Source of the DNA: Amoebidium appalachense
Lineage: Eukaryota > Ichthyosporea
Reading direction: 5' to 3'
Length of the DNA stretch: 64,000 bases
NCBI GenBank assembly: GCA_963693365.1
Contig: CAVNZM010000007.1
Coordinates: forward strand, 6,758,001-6,822,000
Part shown: piece after piece, positions 12,916 to 25,613 of the stretch
How positions within the stretch are numbered: the stretch's first letter is position 1
Layout: each line of letters starts with the position of its first letter
The notes under the pieces: generated by a model
The model's input: the letters and a program-made list of their open reading frames with translations, nothing else
Told to the model about the DNA's origin: nothing
Databases searched by the model: none
Made by a program: the position numbers and the translations under genes

Positions 12916-13671
12916 ATGAAGCATCCCGTCTACCTTTTCGGCCTTGTGGCCCTTCTTGCGCCCACCGTGTTTGCATCAAGCTGCGTCGAACAGTGCACCA
13001 TCCTCCACTCCAAGGTGCCCCAAGGTTTTCCTGACTGCGAAGCTAAGTGCCTGGACCCAACAAACAAGGAAATATGTCGCGGGGTATGTGGCTTCAACGC
13101 GGTTGGTCAAGACATTCTCAACCCGTCGTTCACACCCAACGACGCTCAAACTGTGGCCATCGCTGCGTGCGTCAAGGACGCGTGCCATGACCACCCCGAT
13201 GTGCTTGCTCCAAACGCAGTTGCGAAGGGATGGAGGGAAGAAGATGATTATGATGATAAATACAAGTACTACTACCGCCGCAATGTTCCTAGGAGGGGTC
13301 AGGCTGATGCATCCCGCGATGAAGTTCCACGTAGGCGGGCGTTTGTCGCAGCCAAGGCAGCAGCAGAGAGCCGTGAAAGGAAGAATTTTGCGCAGAAACT
13401 GGACGGCTTTTTTGTTTTTGCCGGAAATGTCGTCACCAAACTTTTGAATCTCGTGGACAAAGTTGACCGGGCTGTTGATAATTCGCGCGAGATACTCGGC
13501 AGGGTGCAGGAGGACATTAACACGATCAGGGGGAACAAGCCTGTCCTGAAACCCCTCAACGGCAAAAATTACGACGATTACAAGAATAATTACGAGGTTA
13601 TTGAGGCGGCCCTCGCGGCACGCCGTCATCGTGCGCAGAGGAAGTTCGGTGCAAAACGCAGGGATTGGTAA
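12916..13671 (+). CDS. Secreted cysteine-patterned protein, copy B
   Basis: Single-exon gene of 251 residues, paralogous to the gene at 1,663. It keeps the signal peptide (MKHPVYLFGLVALLAPTVFA), all eight N-terminal cysteines, the strongly conserved string GQDILNP-FTPND-QTVAIAAC, the dibasic motif RRNVPRRGQADASRDE, the amphipathic helix (LLNLVDKVDRAVDNSREILG) and the tail AQRKFGAKRR-W. The linker is shorter (DDYDDKYKYYY) and lacks the Gln/Glu-rich insert of copy A. The cysteine in the helix is absent here, so only eight are likely structural. Function unknown; extracellular or secretory-pathway location is inferred from the signal peptide. Confidence 0.87.
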   Translation: MKHPVYLFGLVALLAPTVFASSCVEQCTILHSKVPQGFPDCEAKCLDPTNKEICRGVCGFNAVGQDILNPSFTPNDAQTVAIAACVKDACHDHPDVLAPNAVAKGWREEDDYDDKYKYYYRRNVPRRGQADASRDEVPRRRAFVAAKAAAESRERKNFAQKLDGFFVFAGNVVTKLLNLVDKVDRAVDNSREILGRVQEDINTIRGNKPVLKPLNGKNYDDYKNNYEVIEAALAARRHRAQRKFGAKRRDW

Positions 13672-14539
13672 ATACGGATAAAACCGACTATGCATGCATT
13701 CTGTTGAACATACATACCGTTCAACTTGGCAGTACAAGCATTAATGATAGATATATCAGACAAGTGTGGTCGACTTGACAACAGGTGTTGTAGAAAGAAG
13801 TTTCCTTTTTTTTTTTTTTTTTTTTTTTTTTGTCTCTTCTCGTGTTCTCTGCTGGCCGGTCACGGTACTGTGTCCAATTATGGACGTCAGGTGCTAGACA
13901 AGATTTGTTTTACAGCTTTAAAAATTTTTTAAAAAAAAAGTCAGAAAAAAGAACTAGGAGTAATATATATGTTTTCCATCAGAGCTTTTTTACCTCTTAT
14001 ACTTCCCCCCTCCCCCCCGCCGGGGGGACCTCCAGTGACCTCTTCTTTTAGTGCCCGTGTTTTTTCGCTGTCTGGGCGCTATGCTGGCAAGGATACTGCA
14101 CCCGTGTTTTGAGTGAAGTGCCCATACTGGCTTTTAAGTGTGTTGAGTGTGATTGAACTTGGAAACTGAGGATACTATGTATGATGGTTGCCGTGATGAT
14201 TGTGATAATAGAATTTTTGACATGATAAGAAATAGAGGAGGTGTGTTGTATGCAGCAAGTCTTTAAGTAAAAGGCTTTATTCGCCTTTTTTGGGTCAAAA
14301 TGTTGACATTCTTTTTGTGGCGAACGCCAATTGTTGAGTATATTTTTAGGTCGACTGAAGCTGGCTGAAGCAATTGAGGGGATAGCTGGTGGTGCCTTTT
14401 TTTTTTCCCTGCACAAATCTTACCCCAACACGCAAACATACATGCATGCAAATGTACCCATTAGCCCATTCATGCGGTTGTGTTAACATCAGTGATCACT
14501 TGTACATGACATGAGTGTGCTCGCCTGACCTGCTCGTGT
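13672..14539. other. Intergenic DNA after copy B
   Basis: Contains a T run at about 13,806-13,831 and, at about 14,005-14,115, the 3' part of the segmental duplication shared with 2,690-2,840. No exon-like sequence was seen. Confidence 0.7.
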
Positions 14540-14562
14540 GTACATGTGTGTGTTTGTCCGTG

Positions 14563-15965
14563 TGTGTTGCAGGTGGCTCTGGGTGACTATATTTGTGCAT
14601 GTTGTGTCTCGCGGACCATACACGTGTGTTCGCTCCCCCCCCCCCCCCCCATTTTACCCACCCACGTACCCCCCTCTCCCTGCCCTCTTGTGGATTGCTG
14701 TTCCGGGCACACATGTAAACGGCGACTTGTTGAAAAGAGGTAGCAGCTGTCGAGTTATCTTTAGATGCCATATGCAAGCTACTTAGCCTGCCTAGACATT
14801 TCTTTTCGTACCTCAATATTGGAACTATCTAAAGTCTCTCTCTCTCTCTCTCTCTCAATCTCTCGCTATCTCTCGCTCCCCCCCCCCCCCCCTCCCCCCC
14901 CCCCCCCCAACCAACCAAAAAAAAAAAAAGAAAGAAAAGAAAGAAACTTCCGTGACATGCGCCAGCCTAAGCACACACACACGAGCACTAAGTACCGTAC
15001 ATCCCATCGCACTGCGGCACACACACACACATACACACACACGTGTACACACTCCCTCGCTTCCTTCTCCCTCCCCCCCCCTTCCCCCCTCCCCCCTCCC
15101 GGGGCTCCCTCCGCCCACCACCACCACCAACTCCTCATTCCCTCTCTCCTTCCCCCCCCCCCCCCCCCCCCCCCCCAATATCTGTCTCTCAGCTCTAGCT
15201 CTCCGAGGCTCTCTATCCCCCCCTCTGTTGTAACTTGTGTTTGCTGGATTGTTTATTCTGGCCTCCGGGGCCTGGTTATATACCTTTGGCTGACAATCCA
15301 GATTGATTCCGATTGGTAAATCTAATTCTAGTGACGTCAATACATGTCTATCTCAATCATATTACACCATCGAATGCTCTAGATCTATCGCAATCTACCG
15401 TAAGTATCCCTGAATATACAAGATATCACCTATGACTAGTATACACTTATCTATGCATTATTCCATCACTAAAACCGAGTACACAGGGCATGCTATTCCT
15501 GTACTATGGATTCTGACACCCTCCCCCCCCCCTTTCTTCCCCCCCTCCTCGCCCCTCAGTCCAACAAAATAAATCTTACTATGTTGCATACATATACATA
15601 CATACCCCCCCCCCCCCTTCTCCCCCCCTGGGGAGACCCACCGGCCCCCCTCCCCACTCCCGCCTCAAGCTCCCGTGGGCCTAGCGTGCACACCCAGTCT
15701 CCCCCCCCCCTCCCCCTCCCCCCCCCCCCCCCCCCCCCCCCATATTGCCATGAAACCCCCCCCCCCCCCCCCAAAAAAAAAAAAAAAAAAAAAAACTACC
15801 GCACCCCACGCCACCAACCCGGCAGCATAATACTTGATTTTAGTAATATTTCACGACACAAGCACGATACAGCCACTGAGAAATCCAAAAAGTACCGATG
15901 GATTCGAGCTGAAAAGGAAGGTTCAACAGGTAGTACGCCCTCATACGTGCAGCTTTAGTAGTCTT
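14563..15965. repeat. Non-coding tandem duplication, unit 1
   Basis: A unit of roughly 1.2-1.4 kb that recurs immediately downstream. Ordered landmarks shared by both units: TGTGTTGCA(G)GTGG..GGGTGACTATAT; GGATTGCTGTTCCGGGCACA followed by CATGTAAACGGC; TTCTTTTCGTACCT; GACATGCGCC then AAGCACACACACACGAGCAC; CTCCGAGGCTCTCTATCCCC; CCTCAGTCCAACAAAATAAA; CCTCAAGCTCCCGTGGGCC; CAGCCACTGAGAAATCCAA; GAGCTGAAAAGGAAGGTT; and GCAGCTTTAGTAGTCTTACGG. Small insertions and deletions that do not preserve frame argue against coding. Confidence 0.8.
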
Positions 15966-16276
15966 ACGGTAGAATTTGTGTTGCAAGTGGTTGTGGGTGA
16001 CTATATGTGCATGTTGTATCTCGCGGGGCATACACGTGTGTGTTCATGTGACCCCCGGGGCTCCGGCCTCCCCCCCCCCCCCCTTCCCCCCCCCCCCCCC
16101 CTCCCCCCCCCCCCCCCCCCCCCCCGCTCTCTTGCGGATTGCTGTTCCGGGCACACATGTAAACGGCGGCTTGTTAGAAATGGAATAGCAGCTGCTGAGT
16201 TAATCTTTACATGATATTGAAGTCACTAAGTCTGATTAAACAGTTCTTTTCGTACCTAAACAGTGGAACTATCTTA

Positions 16277-16324
<48 letters not shown>

Positions 16325-16792
16325 AAAAAAAAACCAACTCAGTGACATGCGCCTGCATAAGCACACACACACGAGCACTGATTACCACATCAAATCGCAG
16401 CAGTGCGGCACACACACACGCACACACACACTCCCTCATCCCCCCCCCCCCCCCCCCCTTGTACCCCCACCACCACCACCTCCTCCCCTTTCTTCCACTC
16501 TCTCTCACTCTCTCTCCCTCTCTCTCTCTCTCTCTCCCCCCCCCCCCCCCCCCCCCCCCCTTCTCTCTCTCCCAGCTCTCCGCTCTCCGAGGCTCTCTAT
16601 CCCCCCCCCCCCCCCCCCCCCCCCCTCCCGGGGGGCCTTTCCCCCTTCTCTCCCCTCAGTCCAACAAAATAAATTTACTATGTGAACACACATACATACC
16701 CCCCTTCCCCTTAAGGCTCCCCTCCTGGGGGACCCCCGGCCCCCTCCCCCCTCCCGCCTCAAGCTCCCGTGGGCCCAGCGCACACACCCAGT

Positions 16793-16861
<69 letters not shown>

Positions 16862-17118
16862 TTCCCCCAAACCCACCAACCCCACCCCCCACCCCACCCC
16901 CACCCCACCAGCCCCACAGCGTGACATGATTATAGTGATACTTCAAGACACAACTGAAACGACACTGTGGCAGCCACTGAGAAATCCAATAAGTACTACG
17001 ACGATGAGTTACGAACTGAAAAGGAAGGTTGCCCCAACAGTTACGTAGGGGGGGGGCCGGCCAACTCGGCCTTCCGTAGCTCATACGTGGAGCTTTAGTG
17101 GTCTTACGGTAGAAAATG
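15966..17118. repeat. Non-coding tandem duplication, unit 2
   Basis: Second copy of the preceding unit with the same landmark order, diverged by substitutions and by expansion of C runs, including about 64 consecutive C at 16,797-16,860, the longest homopolymer I noticed. It is followed by a short third trace: GCAGCTTTTAGCAGTCTTACGGTAG at 17,236, and a repeated sentence GTATATCTCGTTGGATATCC...TGAAGATATCTCA at 17,170 and 17,275. Confidence 0.8.
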
Positions 17119-17817
17119 GATTTATTCGACGGAAAGATATGCAAGTATGCACGGCATAAATTTCGTTTTTGGTATATCTCGTTGGATATCCGGATCCGGT
17201 GAAGATATCTCACTAAATGAATTCATATGACACGTGCAGCTTTTAGCAGTCTTACGGTAGAATCCTCGTTTTTAGTATATCTCGTTGGATATCCGGTGAA
17301 GATATCTCAGCGATTATCTCGTTGTGTCTATGGCAACTGTACTATATATCCAAATCTTAGCCTTGTCTGATGCCCCGATCGAAATAAAATCCATTATAAA
17401 AAATTTTTAAAAAAAAACAGCTACGGTAACCTTGGTGAGTGCTATCACAGAGAGTAAACGGTCACTATTGTCTTTGCTGTCATTACCAAGGGACCATAGC
17501 AGAGACCCTGACTACAGTATATATGCTGTGTTACCTTCCCACTAGCGAGCGCAGGCTGGGACAAAAAAGGCCGATTATAATGCATATGACATGTAGGGTA
17601 CCTCACCCATTCAAGGCGTCCGATCTATGTATACGTAATATCTCACCCTACTAGGGTGGAGTAAGATACTGTGGTAAAAATGTGTTGCTAAGCTAATTGT
17701 ACCATTAGCACCCTAGCTGCCGCAAGGATATTAGTAGGGTGGTTACCATAGAATGCTATGCAGGAGTCGGTAACCTTCCCTCCGGCAACAAGAACGGCAG
17801 AACGGGATGGAGAAGGG

Positions 17818-17860
<43 letters not shown>

Positions 17861-18583
17861 ACCCTTGAAAAAAAAATCCGGGAATAAAAGAAGGGAGTGG
17901 GAAAAAAAAAAAAAAGAAAAAAGAAAAGAATAAAAAAAGAAGAAGAAATAATTCGATAAGTACCATGTGCATAATGCATATTAAGAGCAACTATAGAACG
18001 AAAAATAACTCGAATCGTTTAAAAACATTCCAGTGACTGACAGGTTCCACGTTTGAGGGTCCCATAGCTCCGAGGGCCGCCTGCTTTATAACACAACATT
18101 TCTCACACTTCACCATATCGGTATCGCTGCCCTTCAAGTTGACTATAAACGTTATTGTGTCACGGGGCTGTTAAGCTTTCCTGCACCGCCCCCCCCCCCC
18201 CCCCCCCCCCCCCCTCCCCCCCCCCCCCTCCCCATCCCCCCCCCCACCCCTCTCTCTCGGGTCCGAACTATACACACACCCATCGTCAGTGGCTCTCCGA
18301 ACCACACAGAAACATATATCAAGTTTTTAAAGCACGTCTTAGCCTAGGGGGGTACTAACGCAGTTTCGTGTCACGTGCAATGTGGTGAAGTTGCACGAGC
18401 AGTTTCATATGATCATTCAGCGATTGCATCATCGGGACTTTATAATGGTAGATAGTATGTAAGGTACATTTGGTGTATTATACTCAGCCGAGAATATGGG
18501 CCAATTCTTCATAAACATTGAGGTGGGTTTCTGCCAATTTTGCGCAAATGTAGGGAATAGTTGGAGCGAGTTTAGGGAGAGAC
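17119..18583. other. Gene-free interval with repeat-element remnant
   Basis: Bases 17,672-17,805 (GCTAAGCTAAT...TAGCACCCTAGCT...CGGTAACCTTCCCTCCGGCAACA) resemble the left arm of the inverted-repeat element at 31,650, so this is probably a diverged relative. A 39-base A run lies near 17,821-17,859. C-rich DNA occupies about 18,188-18,250. No exon was recognised. Confidence 0.55.
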
Positions 18584-19969
18584 TTGAGAGGGCGACAAAG
18601 GAAAGACGGCAAATCCGGAGGGAGAGAAGGAGAGGTTGAGCAGGAACAGAGAAGGGAGAGGGAGAGGGAGAGGGAGAGAGCTGAGCAGGAAAAAAGAAGG
18701 GACAGGGAGAGGGAGAATGAGAGAGTTGAGCAAAAACAAACGTTGGAGAGGGAGAGTGAGAGGGAGAGAGTTGAGCAGGAACGCAGGTTGGAGAGAGAGA
18801 GGGAGAGATAGAAAGTTGAGCAGGAACAAAGGTTGGAGAGGGAGAGAGAGAGACAAAGAGTTGAGCAGGAACAAAGGTTGGAGAGGGAGAGAGAGAGAGT
18901 TTAACAGGAACGCAGGTTGGAGAGGGAGAGAGAGAGACAGAGTTGAGCAGGAACAAAGGTTGGAGAGGGAGAGACAGAGAGTTGAACAGGAACGCAGGCT
19001 GGAGAGGGAGAGACAGAGAGTTGAGCAGGAACAAAGGTTGGAGAGGGAGAGACAGAGAGTTGAGCAGGAACACAGGTTGGAGAGGGGGAGAGAGTGGGAG
19101 AGAGTTGAACAGGAACACAGGTTGAAGAAGGAGAGAGAGAGGGAGAGAGTTGAGCAGGAACAAAGGTTGGAGAGGGAGAGAGAAAGAGTTGAGCAGGAAC
19201 GCAGGTTGGAGAGGGAGAGGGAGAGACAGAGAGTTGAGCAGGAACAACGGCTGGAGACGGAGAGGGATAGACTGAGGGAGAAAGTTGAGCAGGAACGCAG
19301 GTTGGAGAGGGAGAGGGAGAGGGAGAGGGAGAGGGAAAGGGAAAGGGAGAGGGAGAGGGGGAGAAGGAGAGGGAGAGGGAGAGAGAGAGCCTAGAGAGGG
19401 AAAGAGAGAGGGAGAGGGTTCGAAAAATTGAGATCCAGAGGTGGCAGCTCGCAAACGCAGCGGAATTTTGGCCATCCCAGCCTCGAGATGAATTGCCCTC
19501 TCAGGCTACGGCAAGTCGACGAATAGGCACGCAGGCAGCAACCAAACCGGGGTTTCTGATTGGACAGCACCATGGTGTGGCGGGTGCGATGATGCGAGAT
19601 ATCAATCGGCAAGTACCCATTGCAACCTCTCACGTGCACACCACTCGCCATCATTTGGACACGGAAATTCAAATTCGAATTTTCAATTGTATCGGAATGC
19701 GGCAGGTAGAGAAGTATTTGTGGATTCGGAGGAAAGCGGAGGCGAATATATCTGCACGGGTGGGTGGGAGGAAGAGGAAGAGGAAGATTCCACAAGCGAA
19801 TTCGAGCAAAATCACCCTGTTGGGACATGTATATACCTGCGAGCGAGCAAAGTGCTGTACACGCAGGACAGTATCGCGTGCAGATTTCAGTGTGGAATGC
19901 GAGTGGATGAAGCCCAGCCGGAGGACATTGAGGATATGGACCCTTTCAAGGTAAGGGCGGGGGGAGGGG

Positions 19970-20000
<31 letters not shown>

Positions 20001-20206
20001 CTGTTCAACCCGTAGATTTTCGATCAAGTTGCTCTTTTGCAAAATCAACGGGATGGCTAATGCTTCCCGGTATATCCTGCAATGACACCCCCCCCCCCCC
20101 CCCCCCCCCACCTCCTTGCCTCTTAAGACCCCCCCTCCCCCCAAAAAAAGAAAGAAGAAGGAAAAAAACAGCCTTAAAAAAGAAAAAAATCCCTCCCCCC
20201 ACCCCT

Positions 20207-20240
<34 letters not shown>

Positions 20241-20307
20241 TTTCCCCGCCCCTCCCACCCCGCTCCCCCTCCCTATCCCCACCCACTGACACACCCACCC
20301 CTCCCCA

Positions 20308-20341
<34 letters not shown>

Positions 20342-20691
20342 ACACGCACACACACACACACACAAAACACACACACCATCCCCTGTTTGACATGGGGGGG
20401 GGGGGGGGGGGGAGGGGAGGGGGGGGGGGGGGGGGGGGTCCTGATGTGCACACCCGGGGCCACACAATATTGCAGGGAAAGTCATCCTAACCAATGGTTC
20501 CTCTTTTCAGGTGTTCTGGGATCCTTCACCGTCGGCAATATTGGTCGCTAGACAACAGGCGCCTGTACGTGGGCCGGAAACACGACATGCACATGCAAGC
20601 AGTGGTGGTGGACAGACACGGTGTCGACAGGGAAAGATTGACGAACGCACGTGGAAACTATGTGCGTGTGCGCAATCGGCGCTATTACTAG
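18584..20691 (+). CDS. Coiled-coil plus TQDSI/SLDNRRLY-domain protein (frames unresolved)
   Basis: The upstream part (18,584-19,430) is a GA-rich array encoding imperfect VEQEQRLERERER-type heptad-like units, i.e. a charged coiled coil. A following stretch reads VRKIEIQRWQLANAAEFW. The exon ending at 19,950 (AAG|GTAAGG) encodes VLYTQDSIACRFQCGMRVDE, and the exon from about 20,510 encodes GILHRRQYWSLDNRRLYVGR, ending in RVRNRRYY and a stop at 20,691. The pairing of a TQDSI...F..G motif with a later SLDNRRLY motif is one I recall from uncharacterised proteins of diverse protists and plants, function unknown. The array contains two nonsense codons (18,809 and about 18,900) and frame changes, and the exon frames do not join cleanly at 19,950/20,510. 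The gene may be partly decayed, or the repeat may be mis-sequenced. Confidence 0.6.
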
Positions 20692-22313
20692 AGTGACTCG
20701 TTACAGTACATGCCGTGTATTCAACGTCATATGTTTTTATAAAACAAACAAAAAGTATCAATTAAGTTAAAGGCTGATGTATGTTGTTATGTTTTCAGTA
20801 TTAGTGTTGAATGATTTTATACTTTTTACATTTTAAACTTCTCCCACGGGCAAACAGATCGATTGTGGCCGTCCTCCGTTCCGCCCTATCCACTGATTCA
20901 AACCTGTACAGTGATTTTCTTAATCTTCCTTCCTTATTTCTTTTTCTTTCTTCCATATCTTTCATTTTTTATAAACGTGCGCACCAAACCTTCTTATTCA
21001 GTATTTTTTGGTATTGGATTTTATTTCAATCGGGGCATCACACAGGGCTGAGAATGGATATATAGTACAGAACTTCCCGGCCCGAATTTCCATATATGGC
21101 TGATCAGTCAGATCGCGCGCAAACTATTGGTTAATGCAAGTTTTTTTTTTCCGGCCCGCGATACACCTAATTTCTTATCTTTGCTTATTTCGACCACGAA
21201 AGTGCCTTTTGGGGGGGCGGGGGGGGGGGAATTGGGAACACGGTACCAAGTACACATACACGATACACGATGAGAAGCTTGGTGTGTGTGTTGGGGGGGT
21301 GGGGAGGGAGGGGGGGGGGGGAGGTTGCAAATCAGTAGCTAGGGGGGCTTACAATAGAGTAGCTATAATACATTAAATAAAGGGGGGTGTGGGGGGGGAA
21401 AGAGAGAGAGGCAGGGGAGGGGAGGGGGGAGGGGGGTATATTACTGATTGCGAGAGAGAGGCTTGGAGAGGGGCAGGGCAAAGCGCCGGGGGGGGGGGGA
21501 GGGGGGGGAGGAAGGGAAGATCATTGCAGACTTGGCAAATCGATTTACTGCATGAAGTCACCATGTGGTGCGTATATGTACATGCGACTGTGTTTTTTTT
21601 AATTGGTCGCAACTTCTTGGTTTGTTTTGATGCGTTTCACCCTACACCTTACGTACACTTAGTTAAGTTGCAACGATTATATCATCTTTACACTTAGTTA
21701 ATTTATGCAACGATTATATCATGTTTACCGTACGTTATTTTAAATAAGTCAGTGTATGTTATCAAAGCAAGTAGAAACAAAACATTTACTGGTGCTATCA
21801 CTGACAGATCTTTATGGGAGTTAATATGTACACGTACATGACTCTGCCAATACAATACTTAAGGGCTTTTTGATTGTCTGCCCAGTCGCTCAGCTTAAGA
21901 GTCCATCGATTTCAAAGGAAATCTCTGTCTTTGAGATTCACAAGAATACATGGTCAAAAGCCGTTTTCTCTATAATTTTCGTAAATGTACACGGTTATTT
22001 CCTTATAGCTTTATACAAATACATGACTAAAGCACATGGTTACATCTTGAGGTCTGCAGGGATGCATTGTGAAAATTCCTGAAATATACGTCCATTACTA
22101 CAGCTTACATCATGTGACTTTCTAACGTCAGATGGGAGTGCAACAAGAGACAGAACGACGAGCCCCCCTCCCCCCCCCCCTCCCCTAAGGCCTTCCTCTC
22201 TCCTGCCCTACAGGTAGTAAATGCAAAAGCAGGAATAACTTGCACCTGGTGTTATGTGTGTCGATGTGTTGCATAAAACAAGGATACAATTTTTTAGAAC
22301 ATCTGAGAGCATT
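20692..22313. other. Intergenic interval
   Basis: A/T-rich unique sequence with G-rich patches at about 21,210-21,330 and 21,387-21,520, and a near-duplicate phrase CTTAGTTAA...GCAACGATTATATCAT...TTTAC at about 21,657-21,730. I see no gene. Confidence 0.6.
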
Positions 22314-23901
22314 CTAGAGCACGGACCTTTTCCCCATTGCAGGCATAGTGCTGGCAAGCGCCTGCCTGCCAGCGTGCTTGTAGTCGAAACCACACTCGTG
22401 ATCCTCAGCCAATCGGTGCGCCGGACAAAACACCGTCCCACAGCGGCACGGCATGGCGACCAATCCAACCTTCTTCCCGCACATTCCACACCGGCCCGGT
22501 TTGCCGGCAAACTTGTTCGTCTCCGTCGTTTTCTGCTCGGACACACACGTGGCACGTGTTAGCTCCAACGACCGAAGCGTTTCCTTTGCCTTCTTTGCTA
22601 TTTTCGGCGATCCGTCGTTTCCAAATCGGGAAACGGACGGATGCGACGAGAAAACGAGGGAGTTAGCCCCCGAATGGAAATGGGCCGTCGGCAACCGATT
22701 GCCCTTATTCGTGTCCGCCGAATACACCAATAGGTTGCCGCATGAGGACGGATCCGAGAGAGATGATTGGTGCGCAGGCGACACATCCCAGCAAGATCGA
22801 CCAATCCCACACTGCTTCGAATCATCGCCGTTTTGCCCCGTTCCCCCCATAGCTCTCTCACCTTCTCCAACCGCATCGCTCACCGCTCCTCCGCCTAGGG
22901 GGGAAGGTTGTCGTTGTTTCTTTTGCTGCGTAGCCGCCAGGAAAAGAGACGCGCCCGTCGGGAGCGAGGGAAGAGTGCAGGGTAACTTGACGTGGGGGGC
23001 AACGCCGAATTCCATTGGTGGATCCTCGTTTGCCATGGGGCAGGGTAGATCGTACATTCCGGGTATCGGGTTGGAGATGGTCCGGGCCAAGCTCAGGTTC
23101 GAATCCATCCCTTCCAAAAACCGCTCCGCCGCGTCCCGTCGGCCAATCAAAAACTCCCGTTCGCTCATGAGCCCCCCCGACTCTGACCCCCCTGGCCCAC
23201 GGGACGGTGCTGGGCCGGCGATGAGCCCCATGCTCGAATTTTGGTCTTGCATGCACGCGTTCAGCTGCTGCCGAAGTGAACGCATTTTCGTGCGAGCGCC
23301 CCGTTTTTCGGAAAATCTGCTGACGGAATTCACAGAAAGCCCGTCGAAAGAGTCATTCGGGCCGAATGAGGAAGTCGACCCGACCCGGCTAACTGATAGG
23401 CTCGATTCGTCTCTGCCAAATTGCAGCGAATTTTCGCGGCTGAAAATGGACTCCGTGCATTCTTGCGCAAAAGGGACTGAAATGGATGGAGGGGGACTGC
23501 ATGCCGTCACTCGAGTGATCGGAAGACTGGAAACCCGTTGAAAATTCGGTGATTTTGGTATGGTAATACCGGATTTCGGGCTTGATGATGTTGCCCGCGC
23601 CGGAAGATCCGGCCAGTCGAAATCGTTTTTCGTTTTCGGTTGGAGAAGTGACTGTAGGGAAGAGGAACTATGAGCTCTCTCCACGGGAACATATTTGGGA
23701 TCTGGAAATGTGGATTTCGATTGCAATATGTGCGGTTTATGGGGGTTATTCAATCGGTGTTGCATCTGACGGAGGGGGCCCATGTCGTCGGCGACTAGTT
23801 GCACGTGCACAACCATGTGTTGGTCTCCGACTTTGCTGACGAAGGTGAGCGGTGTCTTGTTGGCTATCAGTTCGTCAATCTGTGTGTGTGCGTGTGTTGT
23901 G

Positions 23902-23955
<54 letters not shown>

Positions 23956-24289
23956 GATGAAAATGGTGGGGGCTAGAAAAGGGAGGAAATGTGTGAGTAG
24001 GTAGGTCCAACATTAGGCATGAGAATGCATCTCTGTTTTGTGTTTTGTAGTTGTGATGTCTGAAAAATGGTGTGAAGGTGTGTGGTGTGTGGCGCAAGCG
24101 CGTGCGCATGGGTGTTTAGATAGGGGAGGCAGGAACATAGTGCCAATAGACAGAAACAGTTGGAGGAGGAAGAGGTGCTCTTTAGAACGATTGGTGCCAT
24201 TGCTGTGACCTGGTGGTCGTCGTGTTTCATTTTTCCCTTTCTTTCTTTTTTTTTCCTTTTTCCTTTTTTTTTTTTGGTGGTGGTGGGGA

Positions 24290-24335
<46 letters not shown>

Positions 24336-24571
24336 GGGGGGAGGATGAAGTGAGAAAGCTCTGCAAGAAAAGCCCATCTGTGAGATGAAGCCAAAAAGAA
24401 GAAACGTAACAATAAATATGATGTTCATGTGCCACAGTGTCCATTTAGAAAAAATGGTTTGAAACTAGCAATGTGATTGGGATGGGGAGGGCGGTAGGAG
24501 TGGCGAGATGGGAGGGCGCGAGAGGGCCGGAAGAGAGGGAGGGGGGGGGGGGGGGGGGGAGGGGAGGGGAG

Positions 24572-24606
<35 letters not shown>

Positions 24607-25581
24607 GAAAGTATGTTACAATGGAGGTTGCAGAGCACACATACGGGGAAGAGGGAGAGGGAGAGGGAGAGGGAGGGAGGGGGTGGTCAGCATGTCAACA
24701 TTTCAAGAGAAGAGCCACTTAGCAGAAGGTGGTGCGAGTGTGCTCCGGTGAAACGTGGAAAGAACAAGCTAGGCGACAGCGTCGGAATAGGTAAAAAGAA
24801 AATAGACAGACATAATAGGCTAAAACGATGTTCCTACTCTTTTTATTGTTTTATAAAAATGGGAAAACGTGAAATAGCCCATTATGGAATGCGTAAGCAT
24901 GAAATGTGCAATTTAAAATTGGACCAACAGGAAAATGGGCGACGTTGAGAGAGTCAACGGAACAGAAATTTTGGCTCCGGCTCTACTTTGAACACAAATA
25001 AAATAGAATCGCAGGATAAGAGCCGGGGTCAGGGAAAGGGGAGGAGGGGGTTTGGTCGGGGTGGGGGTGGGGTGGGGCTTGAGAGTAGAGCACACCAACA
25101 CTTGTCGAAGGGGATTCAGAGAGATGTGTATCTTAGCATACACACGCACGCTCGCGCACACACAACACACATTATGTTTTACATATTGGGTTTTTCCTTT
25201 TCCTCTTTTCTTTTTCCTCTTTCCTTTTTCAGTTTTTTCTTTTTTCTTTTTTTCGTTTTTAGTAGCCCCCGGGGGGGGGGGGGGGGGGGGGGGGGAGGGG
25301 GGGGGGGGGGAGGGGGGGGGGATGATGACGACAAGAGATACGGTAAGTTCTCTGCTCATGACTGAAATAAAGTGTAAGGATGGAAGGCATTTACAAATAT
25401 AATGCACCTGCTCATGACTGAAATAAAGTGTAAGGATGGAAGGCATTTACAAATATAATGCACTAGAGGCTACGTGGGAGGATTGGAAGTGGGTCTAAGC
25501 AAACACGTGAAGAATTTGGAGCAATCGGAGGAACACAGCGAGCAACAATGGGGGATGAGAAGGTGGTGGGTGGGTGGGGAA

Positions 25582-25613
<32 letters not shown>

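Noticed and set aside
14538-16188. Peptide IAVPGTHVNG seen in both units of the tandem duplication
   Set aside because: The flanking indels are not multiples of three and stop codons follow in one copy, so the similarity is at DNA level.
18429-19475. 348-codon minus-strand open frame with LLNSLSLPLQP repeats
   Set aside because: It is the complement of a Glu/Arg-encoding GA array; the conserved downstream motifs are on the plus strand.
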